Below are positions 43,090-52,297 of a stretch of DNA of 64,000 bases, one piece after another. Made by a program: the position numbers and the translations under genes. The DNA is taken from the NCBI GenBank assembly GCA_001899315.1, contig MOYA01000001.1, positions 62,001-126,000 on the forward strand. Reading direction: 5' to 3'. Position 1 is the stretch's first letter. Each line of letters starts with the position of its first letter. A model generated the notes under the pieces. That model had not been told where the DNA came from and made no database searches. It saw nothing but the letters and a program-made list of their open reading frames with translations. The DNA comes from Candidatus Obscuribacter phosphatis. GTDB lineage: Bacteria; Cyanobacteriota; Vampirovibrionia; Obscuribacterales; Obscuribacteraceae.

Positions 43090-44598
43090 TTAGCGGTTTT
43101 GTTTGTTTGAAGCAATCAGTTGGGAATCGCTGATGATCCAGCTGCCATCGCCGGATTTTTCCATGGTGTAATTGACGTTATATGAATCTTCCGATTCGTT
43201 GGCCTTGCCTGTAGCTTCATCCACAAGCTTGCTCAGCTCTTTTACTCGGGCTGTCACAGTATATTTGAGAGGATTTTGCGAAAGCACTTGATACTTGTCG
43301 ACTGTCACTCCCCGTGGTGTCATTTCGTAATATTTCTTGTTTGTGGTCAGCCATTTGATTCCGTCCTTTTGACGGGCTAAGGCTCGACCGCTCAGATATT
43401 TTTCCAAGCCTTCGATATTGCGTTCTCGCAGGGCGCTTTTCTTGTGTGTTTGCCAGGCGCGCAGAGCTTCTTGCAATTTGTCTTTCAAATCGTCGGCTGG
43501 TTTTGTCGGCTTGGGCGCTGTGCTCGCGGTCGAATTGGCATTAGCACTAGACTGACTGCTTGTCTGGTTTGCCGCCGGGTTGCCGGTGTTTTGAGACTTA
43601 GGTTTGACAGTTTGAGTTTTATCAGGCTGGGCTTTATCAGGCTGAGTTTTTTCAGTTTGGCTAGTGGTCGATTTTGAGATCACTTTCTGCTGCCCTGAAC
43701 CTGTCAGCCCCGGCAGCCGTTTTTCAATGTCGCCGTTTTCATCGGGTCTCAGTGAGCCTTGTTGCGGGGTTGATGCCAAAGCAATTAGTGAATGCGAATC
43801 GCTATGATGTTTCTTCACTTGAATGAGAAAGGCCGGATTCCCTTCTGAGACTGCACTCTTGAGAACTATATCATAGGGCCCACTGGTTGTCGAAATTGAA
43901 CCGGCATCTTTGCCACCGTGAACCAGCGAATGTTTGTGCTTCTCAAGAAAATCGTTGAAGTCTGCTATACGCTTATTTTTGGCACCGATAGCTTCCAACA
44001 AATAGGCAGATACCATCTGCAGATTGAGCATACCCAAGCCGTCATTCTTGTGTCCGATCAATAGCAGCTCGGCTCGTGCCAGCCTGTCTCCTTCTGCCTG
44101 AAAATGCAGTTTATTTTCTTGCGGGTCAGAAAGGCTGACTTCATTTTGAGATTGACCCTGTTTTTGGCTTTGGAAGGGACCAACGCCTGGCCAGCAAGAA
44201 GTCTTAACCAGTTCGCTCATTTTGAATGAATCGATAGTGCAGAGGGGCAAGTCTTGTTTTTTGCTTTCCCCTTTATTTAATGAGCTTGTCTTAACTTCTT
44301 CACCTGATGAAAGATCTGGTTCTAAGGCTCGGGGCGCAACTTCAGCCTTTGGGCTGGAACTCTTGCTCTCTTTGTTGATTTCCTTATTGCTTTCTTTATT
44401 GCTTTCTTTTCCGGATTCGTCAGACCACATCGAATCTAGAGAGCCGTCTGTGCCTTCGCGGTTTTCGCCATCTGCTTCCAATGCGTAAGCCGGCATGTTT
44501 AGGACAATCAGTCCGCATGAGATGGCAAGCAAACTGCTTTTCAATACTGCGACGAACGGGCTTTGCTCTCTCATATCAACCTGAATGACAAACTGCAA
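43090..44598 (-). CDS. Exported protein with a C-terminal ARC6-like (IMS) domain
   Basis: 502 residues; start ATG 44598 or ATG 44574. A signal peptide (SSLLAISCGLIVLNMPAYALEA) is followed by low-complexity Ser/Glu/Lys segments, a compact central part (about 150-290) and a Thr/Gln/Lys/Pro-rich linker with DKAQPDKTQP repeats. The last about 130 residues match the IMS domain of ARC6/Ftn2: LQEALRAWQTHKKSALRERNIEGLEKYLSG, KKYYEM, VDKYQVLSQNPLKYTVTARVKEL, WIISDSQL. In cyanobacteria this domain faces the periplasm in the division protein Ftn2; here it comes with a signal peptide and no J-domain. It lies 17 bp upstream of the IPT gene. Confidence 0.7.
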   Translation of the reverse strand: MQFVIQVDMREQSPFVAVLKSSLLAISCGLIVLNMPAYALEADGENREGTDGSLDSMWSDESGKESNKESNKEINKESKSSSPKAEVAPRALEPDLSSGEEVKTSSLNKGESKKQDLPLCTIDSFKMSELVKTSCWPGVGPFQSQKQGQSQNEVSLSDPQENKLHFQAEGDRLARAELLLIGHKNDGLGMLNLQMVSAYLLEAIGAKNKRIADFNDFLEKHKHSLVHGGKDAGSISTTSGPYDIVLKSAVSEGNPAFLIQVKKHHSDSHSLIALASTPQQGSLRPDENGDIEKRLPGLTGSGQQKVISKSTTSQTEKTQPDKAQPDKTQTVKPKSQNTGNPAANQTSSQSSANANSTASTAPKPTKPADDLKDKLQEALRAWQTHKKSALRERNIEGLEKYLSGRALARQKDGIKWLTTNKKYYEMTPRGVTVDKYQVLSQNPLKYTVTARVKELSKLVDEATGKANESEDSYNVNYTMEKSGDGSWIISDSQLIASNKQNR

Positions 44599-44714
44599 TT
44601 ACAGTCAGTTATTTAAGCATAAATTCGACAAATGAGTTGTTGAGCCCGGGCTGGTTAGAACTTTGCTCAATAAATTATTTTTGGGGCAGGTGGGTCTTCA
44701 AGTGTTTGTCGGCT

Positions 44715-45356
44715 TTAGAGCCCCATGACTCTTAGACCCATGTCCCGCAGTTCTTTGACCAAAAGTGGCACGGGCAGACCAATTACATTGGCTGGGCAGC
44801 CCTCGATATGATCGATTAGAAAGGCGCCAATCCCCTGCAAGGCATAAGCGCCGGCCTTATCGTCGGGCTCGCCGGTGGCAACATAGGCTTCCACCTCTTT
44901 AAGCTGCAAGCTTCTGACAACTACTTTTGTATCACCGAAAAAGGTGCGTGATTGGTGGGGCTCGCCCAAGTTGTGGGCGGTCAAGATCAAATGCACGCCT
45001 GTATAGACCGAATGAGACCGATTTGAGAGAGACATGAGCATCTTGACCGCATCTTGCCTATCGATCGGTTTTCCAAGCACTTGGTCGTCTCTTGCCACCA
45101 GGGTGTCGGCGGCGATGATGAGATATCTGCCCAGCTGGCTGAGTGACAGAGTAGAGAGAATTTTTTCGCCCTTTTGTCTGGCTAATTCGCAAACAATTTG
45201 GGGTGGGCTCAGCCCGGGCGGCACTGTTTCGTCTATGTCGGCAGGTTTGATCTCAAACTGCAAGGAAAGATTTTGCAAAAGCTGGATACGTCTAGGTGAA
45301 GACGAGGCCAGTATTATCTTTAGGTCGCCGTTGGCGGAGGCGTTGGGCTCGGACAT
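44715..45356 (-). CDS. maf: Maf-family nucleoside triphosphate pyrophosphatase
   Basis: 213 residues. Maf signatures are the N-terminal ILASSSPRRIQLLQNL, DIDETVPPG, AADTLVARDDQVLGKP, HSVYTGVHL, YVATGEPDDKAGAYALQGIGAFLIDHIEGCPANVIGLPV. These enzymes hydrolyse dTTP/UTP or modified nucleotides and have been tied to septum formation. It begins 3 bp after the kinase-NHL gene stop, so it is part of the same transcript. The next gene downstream codes for the ARC6-like exported protein. Confidence 0.95.
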   Translation of the reverse strand: MSEPNASANGDLKIILASSSPRRIQLLQNLSLQFEIKPADIDETVPPGLSPPQIVCELARQKGEKILSTLSLSQLGRYLIIAADTLVARDDQVLGKPIDRQDAVKMLMSLSNRSHSVYTGVHLILTAHNLGEPHQSRTFFGDTKVVVRSLQLKEVEAYVATGEPDDKAGAYALQGIGAFLIDHIEGCPANVIGLPVPLLVKELRDMGLRVMGL

Positions 45357-45359
45357 CTT

Positions 45360-47615
45360 TTACAATCTCATATTGTCTGAGGGAATCTGCAATACTTGCA
45401 CGCGCTTGCCGCCTCTATCTGCGACAAAGACAAGACCAAATTGATTGTCTATGGCAATATCAGAAGGGGTGGTCAAGGTTTCTGTCCCACTGCCGTAGTT
45501 GTAGATAAAGCCGCCGCTGCCGTCAAAAACAGCCAGTCTATTATTGAATGAGTCGCAAACATAGATGCGATCGAATTTATCAACTGCTACTGCCCGTGGT
45601 ATGTTCAAATCGCCGTCGCCTGAGCCTTTTTGTCCGAAGTGTTTGATTAGTTGTCCTTGTTTGTTGAATGTGAATATTTTGGAAGCGCCGTAGTCTGCCA
45701 AATAGATCTGGTTGAGTCGGTCAACCGCCAGTCCAGCCGGTAGTCTCAAATCAGGCGGTGCTTTGGGGTCGTTTCGGCGCGGATTTAGGTCACTGCGGGG
45801 CGAGACTGAACGCAACCAGACACCGGTTTCTGGTTGGAAAATTTGAATACAGGCATTGGAAGAATCGGACACATAGAGTAGACCAGTGGTATCAAAAGCG
45901 ATACCGGTGATGCCGGAATCACCGGCTTGGATATTCTTGAACTCGGAGAGGAAAAAGCCTTTGCTGTCGAAGATTCTGATGTATTGATCGCTGGCATCGC
46001 AGACATAGAGCCTGCCTTTGCCGTCGAAAGCCAGACCACCGGGGCGGGTTAATTTGCCAAACTTTGTGCGGGTATTGTCAACGCTCACTTCTTTTTCAGT
46101 CTTGCCAAAACCAAAGAAGCCGCTGGTTTTTTCCGGACGCGGGGCGGTTCGGTGTTGAATTTCGAAGAGCCAGCGCAAAGTGCCTTCGAAATTGTTGCCG
46201 TCATAGCTGAATACATTTATCGTTCTGGCGCCGGCGTCGGCTATGGCCAAGCGTCCCGAGTGGCAGGCCAGTACTGCCGGTTCGATAAAGGGCTTGGCTT
46301 TGCCAGGCAAGGCAATATAAGCATTTTGATTGTTGAGACTGGTCAAATAGATGAGTGATTCGGCTTCTCTTAAACGCGAGGGCACCGGCACTGCGGCAAA
46401 CATAGCAGGCGGACTCTGCTTGTATTGCCCAAATTCCGCCTGGGTCTTGCCGCTTAACAAGCTGTCTTCCAAGCTGTTTTTTTCTGGGCTGATTTCAACT
46501 TCAGTCTTAAGGTCTACATTGGTCTTTGGGCTGGATTCTTCTGCGGGTGCCGCTTCAGTTTTGGCCAGAGCTTCTATGACAGTGGCTTCTTGCCCTTGGT
46601 TATTTGTCGAACTCTTCTCGGCTTCTTTGGCCAATTGGGCTTCTGTATCGGTGGGCGTGACCATGTTATCAATCGAGGTGGCCCCGAACTGAGTCTTACC
46701 GGGCATCATCGCCTTAAAATCTGTGCCGGCGCTGCTTGTTTCGCGTGGCGGCGCCAGTTCGGCCAGGTCGCGCTTTTCTTCTTCGGCAAGGCAATTTTCA
46801 AAGGCTTTGACGAATTCTTGTACGGTCATATAGCGTTCTCTAGAGCGTTTGCGCATCGCTCTCGATACGGCGTTAGAAATGCCTATTGATACCGGCGGAT
46901 TGCAGGCTATATGTAGAGGGACTTCTTCTTGCGAGATGATCTTGACGATGGTGGCTGCGATACCATCGGCGGTGAAAGGTAAGTTGCCTGAAAGAGCTTC
47001 ATATGCCACTACCCCTAGTGAGAAAATATCAGCTCGGTGATCAACGCCTTTGGCGTCTTGCAGCTGCTCCGGCGAGACATAGGCGAGGGTGCCCATCATA
47101 ATTCCAGTTTTGGTTAGATTGGCATTTTCGTAGTCTGCAGTTCTGGCAATACCAAAGTCTGTTAGCTTTACCGTGCCGTTGCGCAAAATAAAGATGTTGT
47201 CGGGCTTGACGTCGCGGTGCACGATGCTCATGGAATGAGCAAACGAGAGGGCTTCGCCGACTTGCTTTAGGATGGGCAAGAAGTTTTCCACAGGCATTTT
47301 GCCGCCGCGCCTTAAAAGGTCTTTGCGCAGACTGTCACCGTCCAGAAACTCCATGACGTAAAAGTAGTCGTCTTTATTGAGAGATACGTCTAAAACCTCC
47401 ACTATATTGGGATGCTTTAGTCTGGCAATCGTGTGTGCTTCGCGGACGAAGCGGTCTTTGAATTCCTCTTTCTTTTCAGGTGAGATCTGGTCGAGGAAAA
47501 GCTTTTTAATCGCTACTATTTTATTCGAAGCCGGATGAATGGCTCGATAAACAATGCCCATGCCGCCGCGGCCGATCTCGCCGAGGAGTTCATAGTTCCC
47601 GCAGGATTCGACCAT
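45360..47615 (-). CDS. Ser/Thr protein kinase with C-terminal NHL repeats
   Basis: 751 residues. The kinase domain (about 7-270) has GEIGRGGMGIVYRA, Lys in VAIKKL, HRDVKPDN, TDFGIAR and GTLAYVSPEQLQ, all canonical. A polar linker (270-415) follows, then a beta-propeller region (about 420-750) with at least five NHL-type blades, such as GLAFDGKGRLYVCD, GIAFDTTGLLYVSD, GLAVDRLNQIYLAD, AVAVDKFDRIYVCD and DIAIDNQFGLVFVAD. No membrane helix separates the two parts, unlike PknD of Mycobacterium, so the propeller is cytoplasmic. The gene is 2 bp after an FHA gene, with a PP2C gene beyond. Confidence 0.93.
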   Translation of the reverse strand: MVESCGNYELLGEIGRGGMGIVYRAIHPASNKIVAIKKLFLDQISPEKKEEFKDRFVREAHTIARLKHPNIVEVLDVSLNKDDYFYVMEFLDGDSLRKDLLRRGGKMPVENFLPILKQVGEALSFAHSMSIVHRDVKPDNIFILRNGTVKLTDFGIARTADYENANLTKTGIMMGTLAYVSPEQLQDAKGVDHRADIFSLGVVAYEALSGNLPFTADGIAATIVKIISQEEVPLHIACNPPVSIGISNAVSRAMRKRSRERYMTVQEFVKAFENCLAEEEKRDLAELAPPRETSSAGTDFKAMMPGKTQFGATSIDNMVTPTDTEAQLAKEAEKSSTNNQGQEATVIEALAKTEAAPAEESSPKTNVDLKTEVEISPEKNSLEDSLLSGKTQAEFGQYKQSPPAMFAAVPVPSRLREAESLIYLTSLNNQNAYIALPGKAKPFIEPAVLACHSGRLAIADAGARTINVFSYDGNNFEGTLRWLFEIQHRTAPRPEKTSGFFGFGKTEKEVSVDNTRTKFGKLTRPGGLAFDGKGRLYVCDASDQYIRIFDSKGFFLSEFKNIQAGDSGITGIAFDTTGLLYVSDSSNACIQIFQPETGVWLRSVSPRSDLNPRRNDPKAPPDLRLPAGLAVDRLNQIYLADYGASKIFTFNKQGQLIKHFGQKGSGDGDLNIPRAVAVDKFDRIYVCDSFNNRLAVFDGSGGFIYNYGSGTETLTTPSDIAIDNQFGLVFVADRGGKRVQVLQIPSDNMRL

Positions 47616-47617
47616 GT

Positions 47618-47908
47618 TTACTCGACTACGAAAATCAGCTCGGTTTTACCGAAAGTGAGACGGTCTCCGGGCGCGATCTGACGGCGCTCCGAAAGTATTT
47701 CTCCGTTCAAGAGTGTGCCATTGGTTGAGCCTAGATCTTCAACCCAATAAGCCCCTTGCATTTGTAAGACCCAGGCATGGTGACGAGAGACATAATGATC
47801 TGCGGCAATAGCGATGTTGTTGGTCTGGTCTCGACCAATCTTGCTGACCGATTGATTGAGAGGATGGCGCTCGTTGGTGACTTTATTGAAGAGAAATGCG
47901 GCTCTCAT
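47618..47908 (-). CDS. FHA-domain phosphothreonine-binding protein
   Basis: 96 residues, a single FHA domain. The conserved residues are present: IGRDQTNNI (Gly-Arg), SRHHAWV (Ser-x-x-His), LGSTNGTLLNGE (Asn-Gly-Thr). FHA domains bind phosphothreonine peptides. It lies between the PP2C gene (119 bp) and the NHL kinase (2 bp), so it probably reads a threonine phosphorylated by that kinase. It has no other domain, so it would act as an adaptor. Confidence 0.95.
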   Translation of the reverse strand: MRAAFLFNKVTNERHPLNQSVSKIGRDQTNNIAIAADHYVSRHHAWVLQMQGAYWVEDLGSTNGTLLNGEILSERRQIAPGDRLTFGKTELIFVVE

Positions 47909-48027
47909 TCTTGCCCTGTTTTTCTGCTTACCGCTTAATTTTGGACCGTGAAACTCAATGATTGTACCAAAGTCTAGAAGGCAGTATTGCCTTCCTCTTT
48001 ACGGTTACGGCGAAGATATCGGTTGTT

Positions 48028-48777
48028 TTAGCCGTTGTCTTCGCTGTACTTGACCACTACCACTGTCACGTTGTCAGGGGCGTTGCCGTCAATAGTTTGT
48101 TTGACGAGTTCTTCGCAGACCGCCTCAGGTTCGACACCGGCTCCCAGTACGTCGCCAATCTGTTCGTCTCTAAGCACGGTGGGTAGACCATCGGAGCAGA
48201 GACAGATCCAGTCTAGAGGTTGCATTTCAACCGGTGTATGGTCTATTTCTACACGCTCTTCATGACCCAGGCAGCGAGTGATTAAGTTTTTGTAAGGGTT
48301 TATCCTGGCCTGCTCTTCGGTGAGTCGACCGGCTCTAACCATTTCCTGAACCACCGAGTGGTCATTGGTCAAGAGCTTAATCTTGCCGTCTCTGTATAGA
48401 TAAGCCCGTGAATCTCCCACATGGGCAATCTGAATATAGTTGTCTTCCGACTGCACCGCCACAACGATGGTGGTGCCCATACCTCTGACGCTCTGGTCTT
48501 CTTCCGCCGAATTCCAAACAGCAGCATTGGCTTCGTTAACCGCTTTGGTCAGCCAGGTCTTGATTGACTCTTTGTCAGTGCCGGGCGGTGGGCATTCCTG
48601 CCATTGCTTTTCAACGGCTTCCATTGCCAACTTACTGGCTCTGGCGCCACCAACAGCTCCACCCATGCCGTCGGCGACGGCAAAAACCCTAGAGTCAGGG
48701 CTTACGTAATAGTTGTCTTCGTTTCTCTGTCGCTGGCAACCCGCATCAGTTCGTGCCGCTGCACGCCATTTCAGCAT
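48028..48777 (-). CDS. PP2C-family protein phosphatase
   Basis: 249 residues, the compact bacterial PrpC/Stp type. Metal-binding Asp motifs: RQRNEDNYYV, VADGMGGAVGG, HVGDSRAYLYRDG, LCSDGLPTVLRDEQI and PDNVTVVVV. It should remove phosphate from Ser/Thr on targets of the neighbouring kinase. It starts 3 bp after the UbiB gene stop and is followed by the FHA and kinase-NHL genes, so eraser, reader and writer are coded in order. Confidence 0.96.
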   Translation of the reverse strand: MLKWRAAARTDAGCQRQRNEDNYYVSPDSRVFAVADGMGGAVGGARASKLAMEAVEKQWQECPPPGTDKESIKTWLTKAVNEANAAVWNSAEEDQSVRGMGTTIVVAVQSEDNYIQIAHVGDSRAYLYRDGKIKLLTNDHSVVQEMVRAGRLTEEQARINPYKNLITRCLGHEERVEIDHTPVEMQPLDWICLCSDGLPTVLRDEQIGDVLGAGVEPEAVCEELVKQTIDGNAPDNVTVVVVKYSEDNG

Positions 48778-48780
48778 CTT

Positions 48781-50742
48781 CTATCTCCGTCTACCTCTTG
48801 ATCTGTCAGCTTGCTTTCGGGAGGCCAAATCAGGTGGTCTAACCAATTGCCAAATACTAATTGCCACCATTGCGCCATTTCCAATCAGAAAAAACTCGAA
48901 ATATTGTGGAATTCCAGTTTTGGGAGTGAAACTCCAGTAGCAAAGTGAAACTACACAGGCGGCTAACACTGTAATTAATAACTTTACTCTATTTTTCCTC
49001 AGAGTCTTAACTTCTCTCTTCAAAATATATAAATGGGCTTCAAGCTTTCTGATCTCTTGGAGTCTCTGGGACAACTCGCGCTCTCTCAGCTCCAGTTCAG
49101 TCTTTTCGGACTTAGAGCTTCTCAAGGGATCGGCTTTGCGGCTGAGCCCCTTTAGCTTCTGGGAAAGCTCTCTTTCCGATGCCTCTGAAGCGCTCTGGCT
49201 CTTACTTTGAAATAGTTTGAGCACCCCTTCCTCAGAAAAAATTCCACGCTGGCCAAAAAGTTTTCCCTGGGTTAAATAGCCAAGAGCAAGATAGGCTTGG
49301 GCTGGGTTGGCAAGGGCCCATTTCTTCACAGTGGGCTTGGCTGCTTCTACAAAGCTGAAGTTGGGATGAAGAGATCTGGCTATGCCTTCAAGGGTGGAGG
49401 CAGTGCGCAGCAGATAAGCCAGCGAAGGAGGCAGCTTGAGAGAGCGGTCCATGGCTATCTGGTCTATATCGTGCTCCAGATTGGTGAAATCCAGTTCTTT
49501 GATCTGCTTACCTTTGTAATATTCGATAAAGGGCTCCACCGCCCTGAGCATCGACTCCTGTTTAGCATCTTCTTTGACGATGCCCAGCACCACCAGGTTT
49601 TTGATCAATTCCTGGGAGTTGATATTGATAACTGCGGCAATGCAGCCAAGTATTGCCTCTCGCTGCGACTGGCTGATTTCGCCAACCATGCCAAAGTCGT
49701 AAATGACAATTCGTCCATCCGGTCCTATCGCCAGATTGCCGGCATGGGGATCGGCATGAAAGAAACCGGCGTTTAGAACTTGTTCCATATAAGCTTGGAC
49801 GAGATTGTTGCCGATTGAGACCGGGTCGATTCCTTGTTTCTTAAGCTCGTCCACCTGGTCGATTTTGGTACCCGGCAGATACTCCATGGTCAGAACTCGT
49901 CTGCCGGTCATCTTCCAGTAAACACGCGGAACACGCACCGACTTCTCGCCTTTAAGTATCTGCCTGACTTTATCGGCGTTGCGCCCTTCCTGCAGATAGT
50001 CAATCTCTTCGAAGAGCGTGCGACCGAATTCGCCGGTGAGCGCCATCCAAGCATCCCAGTCGGAACTGGGACGCAGAATTGGTCCAAGTCTGGCAATAAA
50101 GCGCATGTAGCCTAGATCTTGATAAAAGGTTTCGGAAAGATCAGGTCTTTGTACTTTCACCACCACCGGTCTGCCGTCGGGCAGGCGAGCTCGATGGGCT
50201 TGTCCAATCGATGCCGAGGCAATGGGCGTTTTCTCGAACTCTTTAAATAGCTTCTCGGGACGGGCTCCCAATTCTCTTTCGATGATTTGTTCCAAAACTT
50301 CGAATTCAAAGGGCGGCACTCTATCCTGAAGCGAGGCTAGCTCTTGAGCCAATTCTTCTGAGATTATGTCTTTGCGCACCGAGAGAAACTGACCGAGCTT
50401 GATGAAAGTGGCGCCCAATTCTATTAGGGCTTGTTTCACCCGGGCTGCTCTTTTTCGTCTTTGGTCTGATTGGGGCGAACCCTTGCCCATACGATTCTTG
50501 ACTGTATCGAGAGCTGCTGCTGAGATAAGCGCAAGCAATGTATGAAGCGTATTCCAAAAACGTTTGTCTTTGAGCAAGCCCTTTAGAGAAATGGCTCGGT
50601 CTGCCAGTTCAGGATCGTAGATGCTGGCGCCGGTGAGCTGATTTTGCAGGGCATTAATCTGACCTGTCTGAATATGCGAGGCAGAAAGTTCCCCAAGTGA
50701 AACTCGGTTCAAATCGTCTTCTGGTGCGCTGGGCTGAGTCAT
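48781..50742 (-). CDS. ABC1/UbiB-family atypical kinase
   Basis: 653 residues. The family KxGQ motif is in FIKLGQFLSVRKD and the Ala-rich loop in IASASIGQAHRARL, followed by VVVKVQRP (Lys), FHADPHAGNLAI (catalytic loop) and VIYDFGMVGEI. After the kinase-like domain a coiled coil (about 535-595, ELRERELSQRLQEIRKLEAHL) leads to two C-terminal membrane helices (about 600-640). In E. coli UbiB supports ubiquinone synthesis; cyanobacterial members are linked to quinone and lipid metabolism. It opens the phosphatase-FHA-kinase string with a 3-bp gap. Confidence 0.92.
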   Translation of the reverse strand: MTQPSAPEDDLNRVSLGELSASHIQTGQINALQNQLTGASIYDPELADRAISLKGLLKDKRFWNTLHTLLALISAAALDTVKNRMGKGSPQSDQRRKRAARVKQALIELGATFIKLGQFLSVRKDIISEELAQELASLQDRVPPFEFEVLEQIIERELGARPEKLFKEFEKTPIASASIGQAHRARLPDGRPVVVKVQRPDLSETFYQDLGYMRFIARLGPILRPSSDWDAWMALTGEFGRTLFEEIDYLQEGRNADKVRQILKGEKSVRVPRVYWKMTGRRVLTMEYLPGTKIDQVDELKKQGIDPVSIGNNLVQAYMEQVLNAGFFHADPHAGNLAIGPDGRIVIYDFGMVGEISQSQREAILGCIAAVININSQELIKNLVVLGIVKEDAKQESMLRAVEPFIEYYKGKQIKELDFTNLEHDIDQIAMDRSLKLPPSLAYLLRTASTLEGIARSLHPNFSFVEAAKPTVKKWALANPAQAYLALGYLTQGKLFGQRGIFSEEGVLKLFQSKSQSASEASERELSQKLKGLSRKADPLRSSKSEKTELELRERELSQRLQEIRKLEAHLYILKREVKTLRKNRVKLLITVLAACVVSLCYWSFTPKTGIPQYFEFFLIGNGAMVAISIWQLVRPPDLASRKQADRSRGRRR

Positions 50743-50777
50743 TTAGCCCCGTCAATAAATATCGTTCAGTTTAGGGC

Positions 50778-51137
50778 TCAGACCGGGGTTTTCTGCTTGA
50801 GTTCGGCAATCTCTGCTCTCAATGTGGCAATCTCGGCGCGCAATTCGTTGATTTCAGTTGAATCGCCTAAAGCGCCCAGTGAAAAGTCTGCCACTTGTCT
50901 GCGAATCTTTTCACGTACTTGCCCTTCCAGTACGTCTGAGCGTTGCCAGATGGTCTGGGTGGCGTCCGAAACAGCTTGTTTAAGCCGGTCTCTAGTTTGA
51001 TGCAAGCGGTCTGAACCAGATGATTTGTATTCATCGGCTCTGGATGTAAATGTGTCCAGCGCATCCTCTATTTTTTCTCTGGCTACTTCAAAAGCAGCGC
51101 TGGCTAGAAAAACAATTTTGATAATGGGACGGAACAC
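50778..51137 (-). CDS. Small helical coiled-coil protein
   Basis: About 119 residues from GTG 51137, chosen because gagg lies 8 bp upstream; a TTG at 51191 would add 18 residues. The N-terminus (FRPIIKIVFLASAAFEVAREKIEDAL) is mildly hydrophobic; the middle is a long amphipathic helix, and the end (ELRAEIATLRAEIAELKQK) is a textbook coiled coil. It resembles phasin-like/apolipoprotein-like helical proteins in pattern only. It lies 35 bp upstream of the UbiB gene. Both share a coiled-coil tail, so they may associate. Confidence 0.62.
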   Translation of the reverse strand: MFRPIIKIVFLASAAFEVAREKIEDALDTFTSRADEYKSSGSDRLHQTRDRLKQAVSDATQTIWQRSDVLEGQVREKIRRQVADFSLGALGDSTEINELRAEIATLRAEIAELKQKTPV

Positions 51138-51303
51138 GTGACTGACCTCGTCTGAAGTTCTGTTCGAACAGTTTATCTGACGAACTTGCAAAGAATGAAT
51201 TATACACTAAGCCCTCTTTATATATTTTTTCTCTCAGGCAGCTCTTTCTAGATTGTCACAGACTGTAAGCTCAATTAGTCGATTGCTAGTCAGAGGGAAA
51301 GAA

Positions 51304-52284
51304 ATGTCCAAGACAGCCAAAGCCGAAAGAACCGGCAGTTCTAAACAAAAAGTTTCTTCAAAGCTTGAGAACAGGGCGGTCACTCTCATCTACTGTCCTT
51401 TGCATTTGGGTGGTCCCCATGCCGGTGTGAGCATGGGACCAGCAGCGGTGAAGGTAGCGCGCCTAGTCAGCAAGGTAGAAGCTCTTGGCTTCAAAGTGCA
51501 TAAACAGGTGGACATACCTGTGCCCGATGTCCTCTATTGGTGGGAAAAGAGCGGCAAGGTCGCTCATTGCGTCCCCGAGATTCGCGATGTCAGCCTGGCC
51601 CTCTCTAAAGCCGTCGAGGCTGCTCTCGATGATGGCACCGTAGCTGTAACCATCGGCGGTGATCACTCTTTGGCTATCGGCAGTATCGCTGGAGTTTCCA
51701 ATTACTACCGCAAGCGCAAGGAAGAGTTTGGACTGATCTGGTACGACGCCCACGGCGACATCAATACACCAGCCACCTCACCCTCGGGCAATGTGCACGG
51801 CATGCCCTTGGCGATCTCTCTTGGGCAAGGTGATGAAAGACTTACCGAACTATTAGGCTTTAGTCCGAAGGTGAAGAGCAAGCGTTGCGCCCTCATTGGC
51901 GTGCGCGACCTGGACCGGGCCGAAAGCGAATTGATTGACGAATCGGGAATCTTGCCCTTTTCTATGCGCGATATAGACGAGCACGGCATTGTCAAAGTCA
52001 CGCGCCAATCGCTCGATTATGCCGCTCGCGGCGTCGCCGGTTTGCATGTCTCCTTCGATCTCGATGTGATGGATCCAGATGTAGCGCCCGGTGTCAGTAC
52101 GGATAGCCGTGGCGGTTTGACTTACAGAGAAAGTCATCTCACCTTGGAACTTTTAGCCGACAGCGAACTTGTTCGTTCAATCGACATAGTCGAATTGAAT
52201 CCGGCTCGCGATGTGCGCAACCAAACAGCTGAACTGGCTGTGGAACTTGTCCAGTCCGCTCTAGGCAAGAATATCTTGTACTAG
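51304..52284 (+). CDS. Arginase (ureohydrolase family)
   Basis: 326 residues from ATG 51304, which has agaggg 7 bp upstream; a TTG at 51253 is less likely. Manganese-binding motifs are GGDHSLAIGS, WYDAHGDINTPATSPSGNVHGMPL and SFDLDVMDPDVAPG. The TSPSGNVHGMPL segment is the arginase, rather than agmatinase, version. The product would be ornithine plus urea. A lysine-rich N-terminal about 35 residues (KAERTGSSKQKVSS) precedes the fold. With the putrescine-type aminotransferase at 11.9 kb it suggests arginine-derived nitrogen use; no urease gene is seen here. Confidence 0.92.
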   Translation: MSKTAKAERTGSSKQKVSSKLENRAVTLIYCPLHLGGPHAGVSMGPAAVKVARLVSKVEALGFKVHKQVDIPVPDVLYWWEKSGKVAHCVPEIRDVSLALSKAVEAALDDGTVAVTIGGDHSLAIGSIAGVSNYYRKRKEEFGLIWYDAHGDINTPATSPSGNVHGMPLAISLGQGDERLTELLGFSPKVKSKRCALIGVRDLDRAESELIDESGILPFSMRDIDEHGIVKVTRQSLDYAARGVAGLHVSFDLDVMDPDVAPGVSTDSRGGLTYRESHLTLELLADSELVRSIDIVELNPARDVRNQTAELAVELVQSALGKNILY

Positions 52285-52297
52285 ACTAGCTTTCGGC

